NCBI GenBank assembly: GCA_905182985.1
Contig: CAJJDN010000085.1
Coordinates: 359,949 to 423,948 of the forward strand
Length of the DNA: 64,000 nt
Direction of reading: 5' to 3'
Origin: Paramecium sonneborni
Taxonomy: Eukaryota; Ciliophora; Oligohymenophorea; Peniculida; Parameciidae
A model generated the notes under the pieces. That model did not search any database and was not told the DNA's origin. It saw only the letters and a program-made list of their open reading frames with translations. How positions within the stretch are numbered: position 1 is the first letter of the stretch; each line of letters begins with the position of its first letter. The position numbers were made by a program, and so were the translations under genes. Positions 1 to 12,198 of this stretch are shown piece by piece.

Positions 1-662
1 ATGATGTCTGATATGACTGTTTATGACAAAAGAAGCCAATCTATCATCTGCCTCTTTAATTACTTCATCTTTTACAACACATAAAATGTCAAATCTACTT
101 AAAATTGGATCTGTAAGATCAACATTATCATGAAAAGATTATTAAGAATCATATTTACCTCCAACTGGATTGGCAGCTGCAATAACACTACATCTGGCTT
201 AGAGAGTAGTGACAATACCAGCTTTAGAGATTGAAATACTTTGTTATTCCATAGCTTCATGAATAGAAGTTCTATCATGTTCATTCATTTTATCAAATTC
301 ATCAATTAAACAAATTCCTTTATCAGCCAAGACTAAAGCACCTCCTGAGATACTCCATTCATTTGTTGAATAATCTCTTTAAACAGAAGCAGTGAGACCA
401 ACAGCAGATGCTCCTTTTCCTGTTGTATAGATTGATCTATAGAATGTCTTTTAAACATTTTTTAAGAATTAAGATTTAGCAGTACCAGGATCTCCTAATA
501 CCAAAACATTAATATCTCCTCTTATTCTATGTTTACCTTGAATGTCTTTCGATTCTCCTCCAAACATAGCCAATGCAATAGCCATTTTAACATGTTAATG
601 ACCATAAATAGATGGAGCAACTGAATTATAGATAAGTTTATCAATTTTAGGGTTTTAAGATA
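1..662 (-). pseudogene. MCM2: MCM2 internal fragment, diverged copy, cut at both ends
   Basis: This stretch encodes the central AAA+ part of an MCM2 replicative helicase on the minus strand, including the Walker B region (IDEFDKM) and the arginine-finger region (LSRFD). It aligns without gaps to 1345-2006 with an offset of 1344. Several base differences per 100 bp are visible, and most leave the protein unchanged. It begins at the window edge and stops at the N at 663, so it is a piece and not a gene. The mostly silent differences suggest it comes from a functional second copy (an allele or a whole-genome-duplication paralogue) that the assembly placed beside the full gene. It is labelled broken only because it is incomplete here. 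Confidence 0.85.
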
Positions 663-663
663 N
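663..663. other. Single-N contig join
   Basis: One ambiguous base separates the diverged MCM2 piece from the C-terminal end of the full MCM2 gene. The reading frame on the two sides does not continue into the expected MCM2 C-terminus: the next codons repeat the ATPase core. This is best read as an assembly join of unknown true length. Confidence 0.8.
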
Positions 664-3335
664 TGTAAACTTCTTAAAATTTTGTAGAATCATAGAAATC
701 TGAGTTAAAGTAAATTCCATTTGTTTTTGCTTCCTTCTCCAACACTTAAATTGGAACTCTTATATCACCATTATAATTTTTGATATTCTAATAATAATCT
801 TTCTAAAATTAATAATAAAGGTAATATACTTATTATCTGTACAATTTATTTAACATATTTAATAGAAGATCAAAGGAGTCTTCATTAAATGTTAAATAAT
901 CGCTAAATTTACGTCTTAATTGTCTAGCCACAGAATATTTTTAAGATTAAAGAAAACTCTCTAACATGACCTTTATTGCAACTGAAACATCAAAATCAAT
1001 AACATTATTTCTTAAATGCATTCTAGCATGAGCTATTCAATATAGAATTATAAAATACCTTCAGCCATTCTTATGATACTTTCTAGATGTCTGATGGCAA
1101 TATTGATACCACCACAAACTTCAGATTCTTTTCTCAATAAATAATAAAATTTAGATATTTTTTCATGATCTACATTTTATAATTTTGGTCTTATGTGAGT
1201 ACGTGCATACAAAATATATTTTTTGAGTAATTCTAATGGAATAACTTCATCTTAAGTTTATTTACTCTCCTTCACAAAGTATCCTTTGATTTTTTAACTC
1301 TCTTCAGAATCTGGATCATGATTTAATTCATATGCAGCCATGGGATGATGTCTTATATGACTATTTATGACAAATGAAGCCAATCTATCATCTGCCTCTT
1401 TAATTACTTCATCTTTTACAACACATAAAATATCAAATCTACTTAAAATTGGATCTGTGAGATCAACATTATCATGAAATGATTATTAAGAATCATATTT
1501 GCCTCCAACTGGATTAGCAGCTGCAATAACACTACATCTGGCTTAGAGAGTAGTAACAATACCAGCTTTAGAGATTGAAATACTTTGTTATTCCATAGCT
1601 TCATGAATAGAGGTTCTATCATGTTCATTCATTTTATCAAATTCATCAATTAAACAAATTCCTTTATCAGCCAAGACTAAAGCACCTCCTGAGATACTCC
1701 ATTCATTTGTTGAATAATCTCTTTAAACAGAAGCAGTGAGACCAACAGCAGATGCTCCTTTTCCTGTTGTATAGATTGATCTATAGAATGTCTTTTAAAC
1801 ATTTTTTAAGAATTAAGATTTAGCAGTTCCAGGATCTCCTAATACCAAAACATTAATATCCCCTCTTATTCTATGTTTACCTTGAATGTCTTTCGATTCT
1901 CCTCCAAACATAGCTAATGCAATAGCCATTTTAACATGTTAATGACCATAAATGGATGGAGCAACTGAATTATAGATAAGTTTATCAATTTTAGGGTTTT
2001 AAGATAACTTCAAGATTTCATCTTTGATTTTTTTATCAATATTCAAAGATTCACTATCATCTTTTCTTTTAATATAATTGCTTTCAATAATAGTAGAATA
2101 TAAGGGGAAACCATGTTTAACATTAAGAGCATAATCATATCTTTAAGTATAGATTCCAGTAACTTCAATTTCATCTCCAGGTCTAGCTATATCAATTTAA
2201 TCTCCTAAAACAATAACTTCTTTTTATCTTGGTACTCTTCCTGCAGGAACTTAACCTGGTGATTCTTATAGAGTTAATCGTTAAAAATTTCTATAGACCA
2301 ATTGATTATATAATTTTTCAAAAGGACCACTACTTTAACATTGAATACAAACACCTAATTATATGCTATCATTATTTTCTAAATAAAATGGTCCTTTTTT
2401 CATTCCACATTTAACACAAACATAAGTTATTTCTTTCAATTAAGAATAGACAGCACTTCTTCTAGTAACAACACCAATAACACGAATAAATTTATCTAAA
2501 TGTTTAAATCTTAATTCCCTAATAATATCAATAACTGGAAGATTAGTAATTCTAACAAAAATTTCTTAATGAATATTATGATAATGACTGAATCTTTTAT
2601 TGACTTCAATTCTTGCAGCTTCATTAAGATGAGGTAAAATAATTTTAGGTTCTTCTGCTACCCATAATGCAATAGTGGCATTAGCAGATACCAAATCTGG
2701 ATATAATACTTCAAGTGATTATTTATTTGCTTTACACATTTCTTTAATCAATTATATATAAAATGGTTCTTAATCACTACCTTTTTTGCATTCATTTAAA
2801 ATCTTTCTAAAAGCTCTTTTAATCCAAGCCTCTAAATTTAAATATGATTAATACTTGTTCTATCATCTTTAATCCATTCATTTAATTTGCCTCTACATTC
2901 TTCAATATTTAAATATCTTTCTTCTTCAACAACATCTGTATCCTCTTCTTCTAATGGATCATTTATATAAAGTCGACCATCAATTTAATATGAAATCTCT
3001 TCAGAATCACTCAAATCTTAAATAGCACCAGGTATTCTTCTATCTTCCATATCGATTCTTCTTCTCCTATTAATCTCTAATTCTGCTTATCTCCTTTATT
3101 CGTAATTCATATTTCCATCAACCTCTTCATCATTTATTCCTTCTGATTCATATCTATCTAATTCAGGTATAGGTTAATAATCATTCATCATTTAATCATT
3201 AATTAAATCTTCCCCTGATTCTTCTTCCTCTGGAGTACCTTCTGAAGATTATACTCCCAATTATTCCTCTTAAGCCTCTTCATCTGAACCTCCTTTTTTC
3301 TCTTCTTCCTATTATTATCCTCTTCTTCTACTCAT
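664..3335 (-). CDS. MCM2: MCM2 replicative helicase subunit, lacking the last residues
   Basis: Subunit of the MCM2-7 helicase that unwinds DNA at replication origins in the nucleus. About 874 residues are present, against roughly 900 in animal MCM2. The N-terminus is acidic and Arg/Glu-rich. It is followed by a C4 zinc-binding segment (CVKCG...CIQC), Walker A (GDPGTAKS), Walker B (IDEFDKM), an arginine finger (SRFD) and a C-terminal winged-helix-like part. Two introns are seen, 23 nt at 2832-2854 and 26 nt at 1033-1058; removing both keeps the frame. The start ATG at 3335 is the first in the acidic N-terminus. The C-terminal reading still matches MCM2 up to the N at 663, so only a few final residues and the stop codon are missing. 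Confidence 0.93.
1345..2006 (-). repeat. Segment of MCM2 matched by 1-662
   Basis: Direct repeat partner of 1-662, collinear with an offset of 1344. The copies differ by scattered single-base changes, mostly silent in the MCM2 frame. The repeat covers the ATPase core only. Confidence 0.85.
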
Positions 3336-3731
3336 TCACTTTTATTATTTTATTTATTATCAATTCATTTCACAGCCATTCCAATTATAAATATTCCCGC
3401 ATTCCCTATTTTTGGCGCAATTATACACCAATTATTTTACTATTAAAAATTACCACATTCTATCTTATTATATTTATTTTTTTACATGCTCAACACCTTC
3501 TCTTTCTAATTTTAATTTTATTCACTAATCATTTGTTTCTAATACTCTTTTTATAATCCTCTCTTCTCTATCTATTTTAATACATTCACTTTTATTCTTC
3601 TGTTTTCATCATTCTCTTCATCACTTTATTAACCTTGATGATTCTTACTATCCTTATTCATTTTAAACAGATTAATTATTTCTAGAAAGTCATTCATTCT
3701 AATTTTTATCGTTAATCCATTTATTTAAAAT

Positions 3732-5339
3732 ATGACTGATAACATATTAGTATATTTGAAAGTCAAACCAGATTATGAAGAAGATAATGGACTTACTATT
3801 TAAGAAAATACTGTCAAAGTTATCTCACAATCATCTTTTGAAGAGAAGAGTTATTAATTTAATGCTATCTTTCAAGAGAACCATGAATTATAATAACATT
3901 GTATACCAATCATTGATTCAGCTATTAGAAATCAATAAAATGCATGTATTATTACTTATGGATAAACATAAAGTGGTAAGTCTCATGCTTTAGGGTTTTC
4001 ACTCCATAATGAAGGTTTATTACATTCATCACTATAATATTTATTTGAACAAATGTAAATACAATAAGTTACTATATCTATGATTTAACTTTATATGCAA
4101 TCTGCTATCGATCTATTAAGTCAAGATAAATCACTTAAAGAATTAAGAATAAGAAATAAAATCAATGAAACTTATGTAGAAAATTTGACTGAAGTACTTG
4201 CTCAAAATTATTAAGAATCCTTACTCATTTGTTAAGAAGGTATCTAAAAAACATAATTCTCTAAATTACATACTATCTTAACACTCAAAATTATGAAATC
4301 CAAAATTCAATTCGTTGAAATCTTAGGTAACAATTCCATAAATGCTAAATCCCCTCAATCTTCTAATTGTATTACTGCTTTACTCAAAGTTTTTAGTGCC
4401 CTTCTTAAACAACAAGGAACTTAATAATAAGTATTTATTCCTTTTCGAGATTCTAGTTTAACTATGCTTCTCAAAAATCAATTAACACCTCCATCTAAAA
4501 TTATTGTCATTGGCACTATCCTTCCTAAAAACTCTAATGAAACTAATTAAACTATCAAAGCTCTTTCATCATGTACTAAATCTTATACACTCTCAGAAAA
4601 TACTAATACTACTAATTATCATAATAATCCCAATAATCCTAATAAAGCTAGAAGTGTAACACCAACTATTACTAAATAAAAACCATAAGATATTATTGTT
4701 AACAATGATTAATAACAATAACAAAACTTTTAGAATTAATTATAATATAAAGAATTAAGCGAATATTTATTAAAATTATTGACTAAAATCAATTCACATG
4801 CTTGCAAACTTCTTAATTAAGAATGTTTATAATTTATTGATATTAATTAAAATCTAGACAAAATCATTTAATAAGTCTAACAAGTCTCCCATTAATTATT
4901 ATAAATTATCAATGGTAAAATTGCATCCTAAATACAACAATCTAAAACTGATGGTTGGTAAAAAGCTCTTAAATTTTTATACCACACTTATGAAGAAGAA
5001 ATATAAAGAGAAGACAAATTATTAAAAGAAAAACTATTATATATTATTAATGAAGAGGAGCAATATGATGTAGATAATCTTAGGAAAATCTTATTTCCTC
5101 CAAAATAAGAATATACTAATTCATTATTTAAAACACTTACAACTTTGAGAAAATATACAAACACTATTCAAATTCCACTTAGTCGTGAAAATTATAGAAA
5201 TTAATTAACAAATGATATAATGTAAAAAGAGTTAGGAGTGATGAGTTCATAGACTCATGAAGCAATAGGAAAATAAGAATTAGCCAGTGTATTATTCTTA
5301 TTATAATATAGTTCCAAAGTTATACTGAAAATTTAATGA
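3732..5339 (+). CDS. Divergent kinesin-like protein
   Basis: Single exon, 535 residues. The N-terminal half resembles a kinesin motor domain. There is a P-loop YGQTQSGKS near residue 80, and later a motif close to the microtubule-binding/neck-proximal signature (PFRDSSLTMLL) followed by a cooperating segment like SPxxxNxxxTLxxL. Several catalytic features are poor: the switch I pattern NxxSSRSH is not recognisable, and the switch II DLAGSE is replaced by a segment reading VEILGNN. The C-terminal half is Gln-rich and helical, with no clear cargo domain. The motor is shorter than usual, so it may be a weak or non-motile kinesin. The start is the first ATG after an AT-rich gap downstream of the divergent MCM2 gene, and the stop TGA is in frame. 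Confidence 0.75.
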
Positions 5340-5648
5340 GCAAATTCAAATGGTAGAGTACTTAGAAATAAGAGTATTATGGATATCAAACCTGATTAAC
5401 TTTGAATTTTGAATTATTTTACTTAATAAATAGTTATTATATTATTATTAATCTATACAAAAAATAATTATCGAGTATTTAATGAAGTTTCTTATTTTTA
5501 AACCACACAAAATTTTCCAATCAACAGATTTTATGAGTCAATACATTATTATTAAATTGATAAAAATTTTGATTTATTATCAACAATAAGACTATTATTA
5601 CTTTCTTTTTCACATAATTAAATATTTTAAAGATTAATTATTAAATAA
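5340..5648. other. Intergenic, no gene seen
   Basis: AT-rich spacer between the kinesin-like gene and the kinase gene on the same strand. It holds only short open stretches in all frames and nothing recognisable. Confidence 0.5.
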
Positions 5649-7177
5649 ATGAAATCAAATCCAGTTTAGATTACTAGTTCGATTTTTACTTGCCCAAATT
5701 CTTTATTTTGGAATAACAGTGATGTTTAAATTATGAAAGAAAATTTCAAAGAAGACTATTTTCTCTTTTTCTCGAATAATAAACTAACTTATTTCAATAA
5801 GCCTATTTAAAAAGCTGGTTCAATAATTAGGAAACAAAAAAAAAATGTATTCCTAATTTCAATTTATTTTAGGGTCTGTATTAATGGTGTGATGTTAGTA
5901 ATGCAATAATTGAATTAATCCATATACAACATGTAGGATAAGGTTTGAAAATAACAAAAAATTAACAAAGCATTCAATTTTTTGGGTATGTAGAAGCATG
6001 GTTTAAGGATTTAAAGAAATTTTGTATTCAAAAAAAGATTAATGAATCGTATATAATCAATAATAAAATTGGATGTGGAAGTTATGCGGATGTATTTATA
6101 AATAGAAATATGATTTAGGTTTATAGAGTAACTCGAAAGTGTGATGGAAAAGAATTTGCATCAAAAATTTATGATAAATCTTCAGATAAGTTCGATTTAG
6201 AATGTATTATTAAGGAGCTGGATATTCTAAGAAAAATGGATCATCCAAATGTTGTTTAACTTTTAGAGACTTTCGAAACTTAAAAATATATATTTCTTAT
6301 AACAGAATTATTAGCATATGGAAGCTTAGATGATGTAATTACTTAGACTTCATTTTCAGAAGAGGAAATTTTGAAAGGAATGTATAAAATAATAGATGCA
6401 TTATCAAATATTCATTCTAAAGGAATTATACATAGAGATATTAAACCTGAAAATATTTTATTTCGAAAACCCAATCTGGATGATATTTTGATTTCTGATT
6501 TTGGTTTAGCTGATTATTATAATTCAGAAGGTTAATATTAATATTAAAGATGTGGAACACCAGGGAATATGGCACCAGAAATTCTAAATGATCAACCTTA
6601 TGATTATAAAATTGATACTTATAGTGTTGGTTTAATCTTTTATTAAATGGTAAGTTTTGGAAAATCACCTTTTATAGTAGAAGATTACTAAGAAACTTTA
6701 ATTAAAAACTAATTAGGGGTTATTGACTTTTCAGAAATCAATGTATCACCTTAAATAAAAGCTCTTTTATAATAAATGTTAGAAACTGATCCTCAAAAAA
6801 GATGTACAATAAATGATGCGAAATCTAATACACTCTTTAAGAAATTCAACAGAATAACAATAAAAATAAAAAGAAAAAGAATTCAATAAGACCAAACTGT
6901 TTCTAATAATAGTCTTAGAAGTACATCAATTTATTAGACTTCATCTAATTCTCCACCTATTCCTAATAATTCTAAATTTAAGATTATAGGTTTAAATACT
7001 TTACATTCTTTGCCAAATAGAGTAAGAAGTATTGATAGTCAACTCTTTTCTTCTCCTAAATCATGCAATTCTGGAGGAAACAGTTCTAAAACTTCATGTA
7101 AATAAAGAAATCGAAATTTTAAGATCAATGTTAAAAATAGCATTTATCAAAGTATGAGTACTACCAAAGCCATTTGA
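5649..7177 (+). CDS. Protein kinase with N-terminal PH-like region
   Basis: Ser/Thr protein kinase of about 491 residues. The first ~130 residues look like a pleckstrin-homology-type domain (aromatic and basic strands, then a helix containing W-F-x-D-L). The kinase domain follows, with a glycine loop GCGSYADVY, a VAIK-type lysine in EFASKIY, a catalytic loop [11 protein letters not shown], and an activation segment ending GTPGNMAPE. All catalytic residues are present. The C-terminal ~100 residues are Ser/Asn-rich. Two introns (26 nt at 5847-5872 and 27 nt at 6092-6118) restore the glycine loop exactly. PH plus kinase architecture is common in ciliate kinases, but I cannot assign a substrate. 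Confidence 0.85.
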
Positions 7178-7369
7178 ATCATTGATCAACTTATTATGAT
7201 TAATGATTTTGAAATGTATTCATAAAAATAAATACAAAATACTAAAATTTATATATATTTTTATTATTCCAAAAAAAGAAATTAAAATCTTTGCATTGCA
7301 GTGAACTGTTAGTATAAATAAATTAACTATATTTATTTCATAAACTAAATTTTATTTTATTATTCAGTG

Positions 7370-7807
7370 ATGAATCAATTAATAGGATTGGATTATATAT
7401 CCTAACATTCCTCAAGAGTAAAGGAGAGATAGATTAGAAGCTATACAATTAATATAAGATCACACTAAAGCCCTAAAAATTCATAAGAAAAAAGACTTTC
7501 AACAATTATTTAACCTCCTAATAGTTTCAGATAAATAAATTCTGATTTGAAAAATTACAATCACAATTGCTTTTAAAAAAGTACATAGACTAATAAGTAG
7601 CTGAGAATATAACATAAAAAATATTATTAATAATAATATTATGATAAAACTTCTAAATAAATATTAGATTAATAACAAAAAGTATATAGACCATTTATTG
7701 ATATTTCCTAAATAACATAAATTTCATAACCCTTACCAATTATCATTTACAAAAAAAATGAACTAATTAAATTTAAATCTCAAAGACCTTAATTTACTTT
7801 AAACTGA
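7370..7807 (+). CDS. Small basic Gln/Ser-rich protein, unknown
   Basis: Open frame of 145 codons from the first ATG to an in-frame TGA, with no intron needed. The product is basic and rich in Gln, Ser, Asn and Tyr, with no signal peptide, membrane segment or known motif. It lies on the same strand as the upstream kinase and ends about 70 bp from the convergent membrane-protein gene. It is supported mainly by its open frame and its position in an otherwise gene-sized gap. Confidence 0.5.
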
Positions 7808-7880
7808 TGAGGTTATTTTTAAGATTTATTTATCTATTGTAAATTTAAAAAAATATGATAAATTTATTAATTATTATAAT

Positions 7881-8613
7881 TCAAAGTTTTTTCAACACTT
7901 AATCTAATTTCGATACAACATCTAAATCTACTTTTTCATTCAATTTATTGAGGATTATTTCAAAAATATATTATATACCAAAGATTGAAAAGGCTTTATC
8001 AATCAAATAATCATTTCCATTAATAGATGACACTATAATTAAATTTCCCAATATAAAATAAAAATAACCAACCAGTATAAAAATTATATCAATATTCTCA
8101 ATCTATGTTTTCTTGAGTATTCTTTAAGCTAATAAATATGCAATGAAAAAGATAAATAACTATATTAAATTAAATAATGGAACAATTACTAAACCCAGTA
8201 CCCAACAAGATTTATTAAAATCATCAATTCCATAATAAGCATTCATGATAGATATAATCATTAGATTATTAGAAATATATAAAATATATTGTCCAATCTT
8301 AAGTATATCACAACCTATAATTTAAGTATTTATAAAAACTTTGTTTATTCTATTTGAATTATTTGTTACTATACAAATAAAACTCAAGTAAACCAATTTT
8401 GTCTGGCTTTTTTTGAATGGTTTGAGAATTATTACTGTCTAACTTATCTACTTATTGATCTTCTTAAACAACAGTCTTGATGGGTTCATTTTAATTTGAT
8501 GTTTCTTTTTATTTTTCAAGTTTTTTCAAATATCTCTTCCATGAATACCCTACACTAATTAGAGTTATGTATGCTAATAATAAAGAAAAACTATCCGCTA
8601 TCTCTGAATTCAT
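7881..8613 (-). CDS. Multi-pass membrane protein, unknown
   Basis: 235 residues after removal of one 25-nt intron, which fixes the frame. A first hydrophobic helix lies near residues 5-22. A charged Lys/Gln/Glu linker follows, then about four hydrophobic helices in the C-terminal two thirds (for example around YILYISNNLMIISI, LGLVIVPLFNLIQLFIFF and FILVGYFYFILG). The overall form is that of a small integral membrane protein with a charged loop after the first helix. No family is recognised. It is transcribed towards the small gene at 7370-7807. The next minus-strand gene ends less than 75 bp upstream of its start. Confidence 0.65.
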
Positions 8614-8684
8614 AAAATATATTTATTAATGACATCCTCATATTAATTAAATCGTTTAAGTAAAATTATATATATAAAAATCAT

Positions 8685-10257
8685 TCACAAAATTTTCATT
8701 AAACTTTTTACATTTATTTCTTTAAAGCAATCTATTGCAATAATTCCTAAAAATATTATTTTTTTATTTTTTACTTATTTTCTATTTTAAAATTCTTCTA
8801 GATACTTATTTCGTTTAGCTTATTATTCTTCAATCTTATATTTTAATTCAACATTTTAATTTTCTATGTTTTCTACAAATTCTGGAGAATAATCTTCATT
8901 CTACATTATCTCTTCATCCCAAAATGCTTCTTACTGTTATGATTACAACTAAAATACTTATTATTGCCCTTAAATAATTTATTAATTTTATTTTGTTTCT
9001 GATTTCTTTACCGATAAACCAGTTGGAGTATGAAAATATGTTTATACTTGTTGATACCTTTATTGTAATTCTGAATTTTCAATAGATAATTATTTGTATT
9101 ATTAAATTAATAATTATTAATCTTCTTCAAGTTCTTTACTTTATTAAATAATTTTTATTCTCATTTAAAAATTAAATTAGTTTAAAATTCTTTTCCATCT
9201 CATAAAACATTTACTTATCATTTAATCTTCATTCATATTTATCTTAGATAAATATTTATAAATAATCAAGTTTCTTCTTTTTCTCTGATATTTTTGATGT
9301 GCTTGATTCAGACATGAATTAAGTTTGCTTGATATTACAGACTAAATATTAAATAATTGAAATTACTAAATTTTTTATGATATCAACATTTACACATTAT
9401 GATCCCTTATTATTTCTTTTGTAACAAATGATTTTATTGTATGAAAAAGAAAGATTTTTTAACAACAGTCTTTTTAATAGGATTTTAAAATTAAATATAA
9501 TTGCAATTTTTTAAGCATTTCTTTATTCATTCTTTTTTAATTCTATGAATGCATTTGAAAGAACTTTAAATTTTTATTTAGTTAATAGAGCAACAATTTA
9601 AAATGTTAGTTATATAAATTCATTTTATTTCTTAATATCATTTTAAGATGTCTCATTTTAATTGATTTGAAATTTTCTTTTCCAATAACAAAAACAATTT
9701 AATTTTTTATTTTCTAAAGCCATAACAAACTTAGAAATAGCTTCTTATTTTTTCATTTCTTTTTTTAATGACATTTCTCTATTTCTCTAAAACTTTTATA
9801 AGATTTTCAGAAATCTTGATTAATAATTAAATCTATAAGCAAAGATTTTTAAAAATGGAATTATTTTTCTTGAATTTTTATTCATAAGTTTCATTAATAA
9901 ATGTCGATAATGATGATTTACTCCTTTTTAAAAAATTTAAATCATTCTGCAAAAAGTTTCTTTTTTTAATATTTCCAATTACACAAGGTTGTAATTTTAC
10001 AATTAATATAATGCTTCTCTAAATTGATTTGTATTTAAAATATTTATTTAGGATGTACTTGTTTCATCATCTTTATCAGAAATTAATTTGACATTGTTTC
10101 GATTTGCTATTTTGAAGTTTTTAATTTTTATATAGGCTTAGTTTCTCAAATTGTACAATTTTTATACAATTCTTTTATCAATAATTTTAATCAATGCTTT
10201 TAATCTCTCTTCTTTTTAGAGTTGCCTTTTTTAAAGTAAAGAAACTAATTGCTCCAT
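8685..10257 (-). CDS. Helical repeat-like protein, possibly Sfi1/centrin-binding type
   Basis: 515 residues when one 25-nt intron (GTAATTTC...TATTTAG) is removed. That intron joins two overlapping frames into one and leaves an exact multiple of three. The protein is basic, Gln/Lys-rich and helical. It contains several short units with aromatic plus Trp-Lys/Arg endings (CYWKRKF, FMRWKRIL, FFKILL-like), which resemble the W-[KR] units of Sfi1-type centrin-binding repeats. Paramecium has many such proteins in its infraciliary lattice, so the comparison is reasonable but not proven. A second frame just upstream (10339-10617) has the same flavour and may be its true N-terminus. Confidence 0.6.
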
Positions 10258-10338
10258 TTTAAATCAAATTAATTTATATTATTATAATATAAAATTATTA
10301 TAAACTAATGTGTAAAAAGATTTTAAATATAAATCAAT

Positions 10339-10617
10339 TCATTATTCCGTCTTTAAATGATTTAAATATAACTTACTATATAAACTCTCTATTCTTATTT
10401 AAATTTCTTTAGAATTGAAAAGCTAATATAATTGTTGTTTATTAATAGCTACTTTGGCTTTTCCAAAATTTGATTGCTTTATCATAGCGTTAAAACCTGT
10501 TTTAATTAATAATCGCTTTTATTAAGCCCAATAATATCTTTTAAAAAATTCTTACAGATAAAAATTTTGATTTAATACTTTTGAATGATATTTTTGGATG
10601 GTTATAATTATCAACAT
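10339..10617 (-). CDS. Short helical ORF, possibly 5' part of the neighbouring gene
   Basis: Open frame of 92 codons in the ciliate code ending at TGA. The product is basic and contains FFKRYYWAQQKR, which again looks like a Trp/aromatic helical repeat unit of the kind in the gene immediately downstream on the same strand. I could not find an intron of Paramecium size that joins the two frames. It may therefore be a separate small gene, an N-terminal exon whose splicing I cannot see, or a remnant. Confidence 0.35.
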
Positions 10618-11037
10618 ATACAATATATTATTGATAATCTTATATTATTTCTAAGATTTAATATAGTTAAATATATATAAATAAATAAAGAAACAATCTT
10701 ACGACTTTCAATTAGTGAAAATTGAAAGCTAATAAAATTGTTTTGATTTATATTAATTTCTGAATTTCTCTTTGGCAGGATATAACAACAAATATAATTT
10801 TTTTACAAAAAAAATTTTAATAATTTTTATTATATACGTTTTAGAATTTAAAATAATATTTTACAAATAAAATAAAAAGATTTCAAATTTTTATCTTTTG
10901 ATTAAGTTTCAATAGGAACTATAGAATTTTGTAAATCCTTGAAATAAACAAATTATAAGTAATTGAATCTGATTGAAATAGATTGAGATAAATAAATAAG
11001 AAATTAGGTTTATAAATAATAATATAATAAAATAGAA
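10618..11037. other. Divergent intergenic region
   Basis: AT-rich region of about 400 bp between a minus-strand and a plus-strand gene, so it probably carries both promoters. No conserved site, repeat or gene is visible to me. Confidence 0.5.
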
Positions 11038-12144
11038 ATGAAATAATTTCAATGTACTAGTCATAAACAAGATATTGTTTATTATTGTAATGATCAACAT
11101 TGTGAGAATAGATGTTTATGCGCTTAATGTGAACATGAACATGATAAAACGACAATTAAGAATATATTAGAAGGTTTTAATATAAAAGAACTGGTCTAAT
11201 GCTTCTAAAGTTTTAAATAAATCATAAATGATCTAATGACAAAGATGGAACATGAATTAAGCTAACACCTTCAATAAATAAAATAACCATAAGCAAGTGC
11301 TTAAAATTTAGAATAATTTGATAGGCAATTGAATGAAATCTCAAATATCTAAAATACATTATAAACAAAAATAAAAAATCGATTGCAGCACATAATTAAT
11401 GCTTTGAAAGGATAGGATTTAGATTAAAGTCCTATTGGGATAATTGAAATTAAAAGAAAAGAACATTCAAAATCAGTCATCCTCAGTTAGGCATAAATAT
11501 AATAAGATATCATTAAGAAAACAAGATAATCAAAAATATTCAAAATGAATTTGGCTTAATCAAATCAATAAGAAACTTAATAAATTATTTAACAACCAAA
11601 TTTAAATTTGGAGAGAGTTGAAGTAGCCAGATTATAATAATTAAGTACATAAGATTGGGCTTGGAAAATGAGTTCATCTACAATATTTTGTTGTATATTT
11701 TCATCTTTAAGAGACTTAAAAATTATAGGATTCTTACAGCCATGCTTATTTAAAAGTAGTACAAAAAATTATCAAAAAAAATCTGCAGTTATTAATTTTG
11801 GTATTTATAATAAAAAAAATCTAACTAAATAACCAATACATTAAGAAAAATACACATTAAGACATAGTAAAATGAAGATAGTAAATGATTGTTATGAACT
11901 AATGTTAAGTAAACCAGTCTCTATAAAGGAATTTACAGAATATTCAATAGCAATTTGGCCAAGCAAAGTCTTGTATTGTCATTATTTTAGTATTGCTGCT
12001 CCTATTAATCCATATATAGCATTTCAAACTTAAGATTTTAATGATAATCCAAAAATAAAAAGATCAGAAGAGTTTCCATAAGTAATATCAACATTTCGTG
12101 CAGGTTTAGTTCCTTATTTAATAATTGATCCAAGATAATAATGA
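11038..12144 (+). CDS. B-box-like zinc-finger protein with PHR-like C-terminal region
   Basis: Single exon of 368 residues. The N-terminus has a Cys/His series typical of B-box zinc fingers (CTSHKQ, YYCND, CLCAQCEHEHDK). A coiled-coil, Gln-rich middle follows. The last ~150 residues contain a beta-rich domain with GIY and a pattern like F-x-L-x-x-PVxIxxxxxYxI, reminiscent of PHR domains (PAM/Highwire/RPM-1). There is no RING finger, so it need not be a ubiquitin ligase by itself. Another B-box protein in this window is at 44655-45666. The zinc-finger call is firm from the Cys/His spacing; the PHR assignment is by eye only. Confidence 0.7.
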
Positions 12145-12198
12145 TTATGGCTATTATTAGTCATTTATATAATATATGAAATATAATGATATTAATTA

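Noticed and set aside
790..830. 27-nt intron in the MCM2 C-terminus (GTATATTACC...TTTTAG)
   Set aside because: Removing it breaks the match to MCM2; the unspliced frame continues to match through FYDSTKF.
99..1628. Pair of similar 61-residue Leu-rich minus-strand ORFs (99-284 and 1443-1628)
   Set aside because: They are out-of-frame shadows of the two MCM2 copies.
9227..9315. Separate gene starting MSESSTSK
   Set aside because: A 25-nt intron just upstream changes the frame and joins both flanking frames into one long protein.
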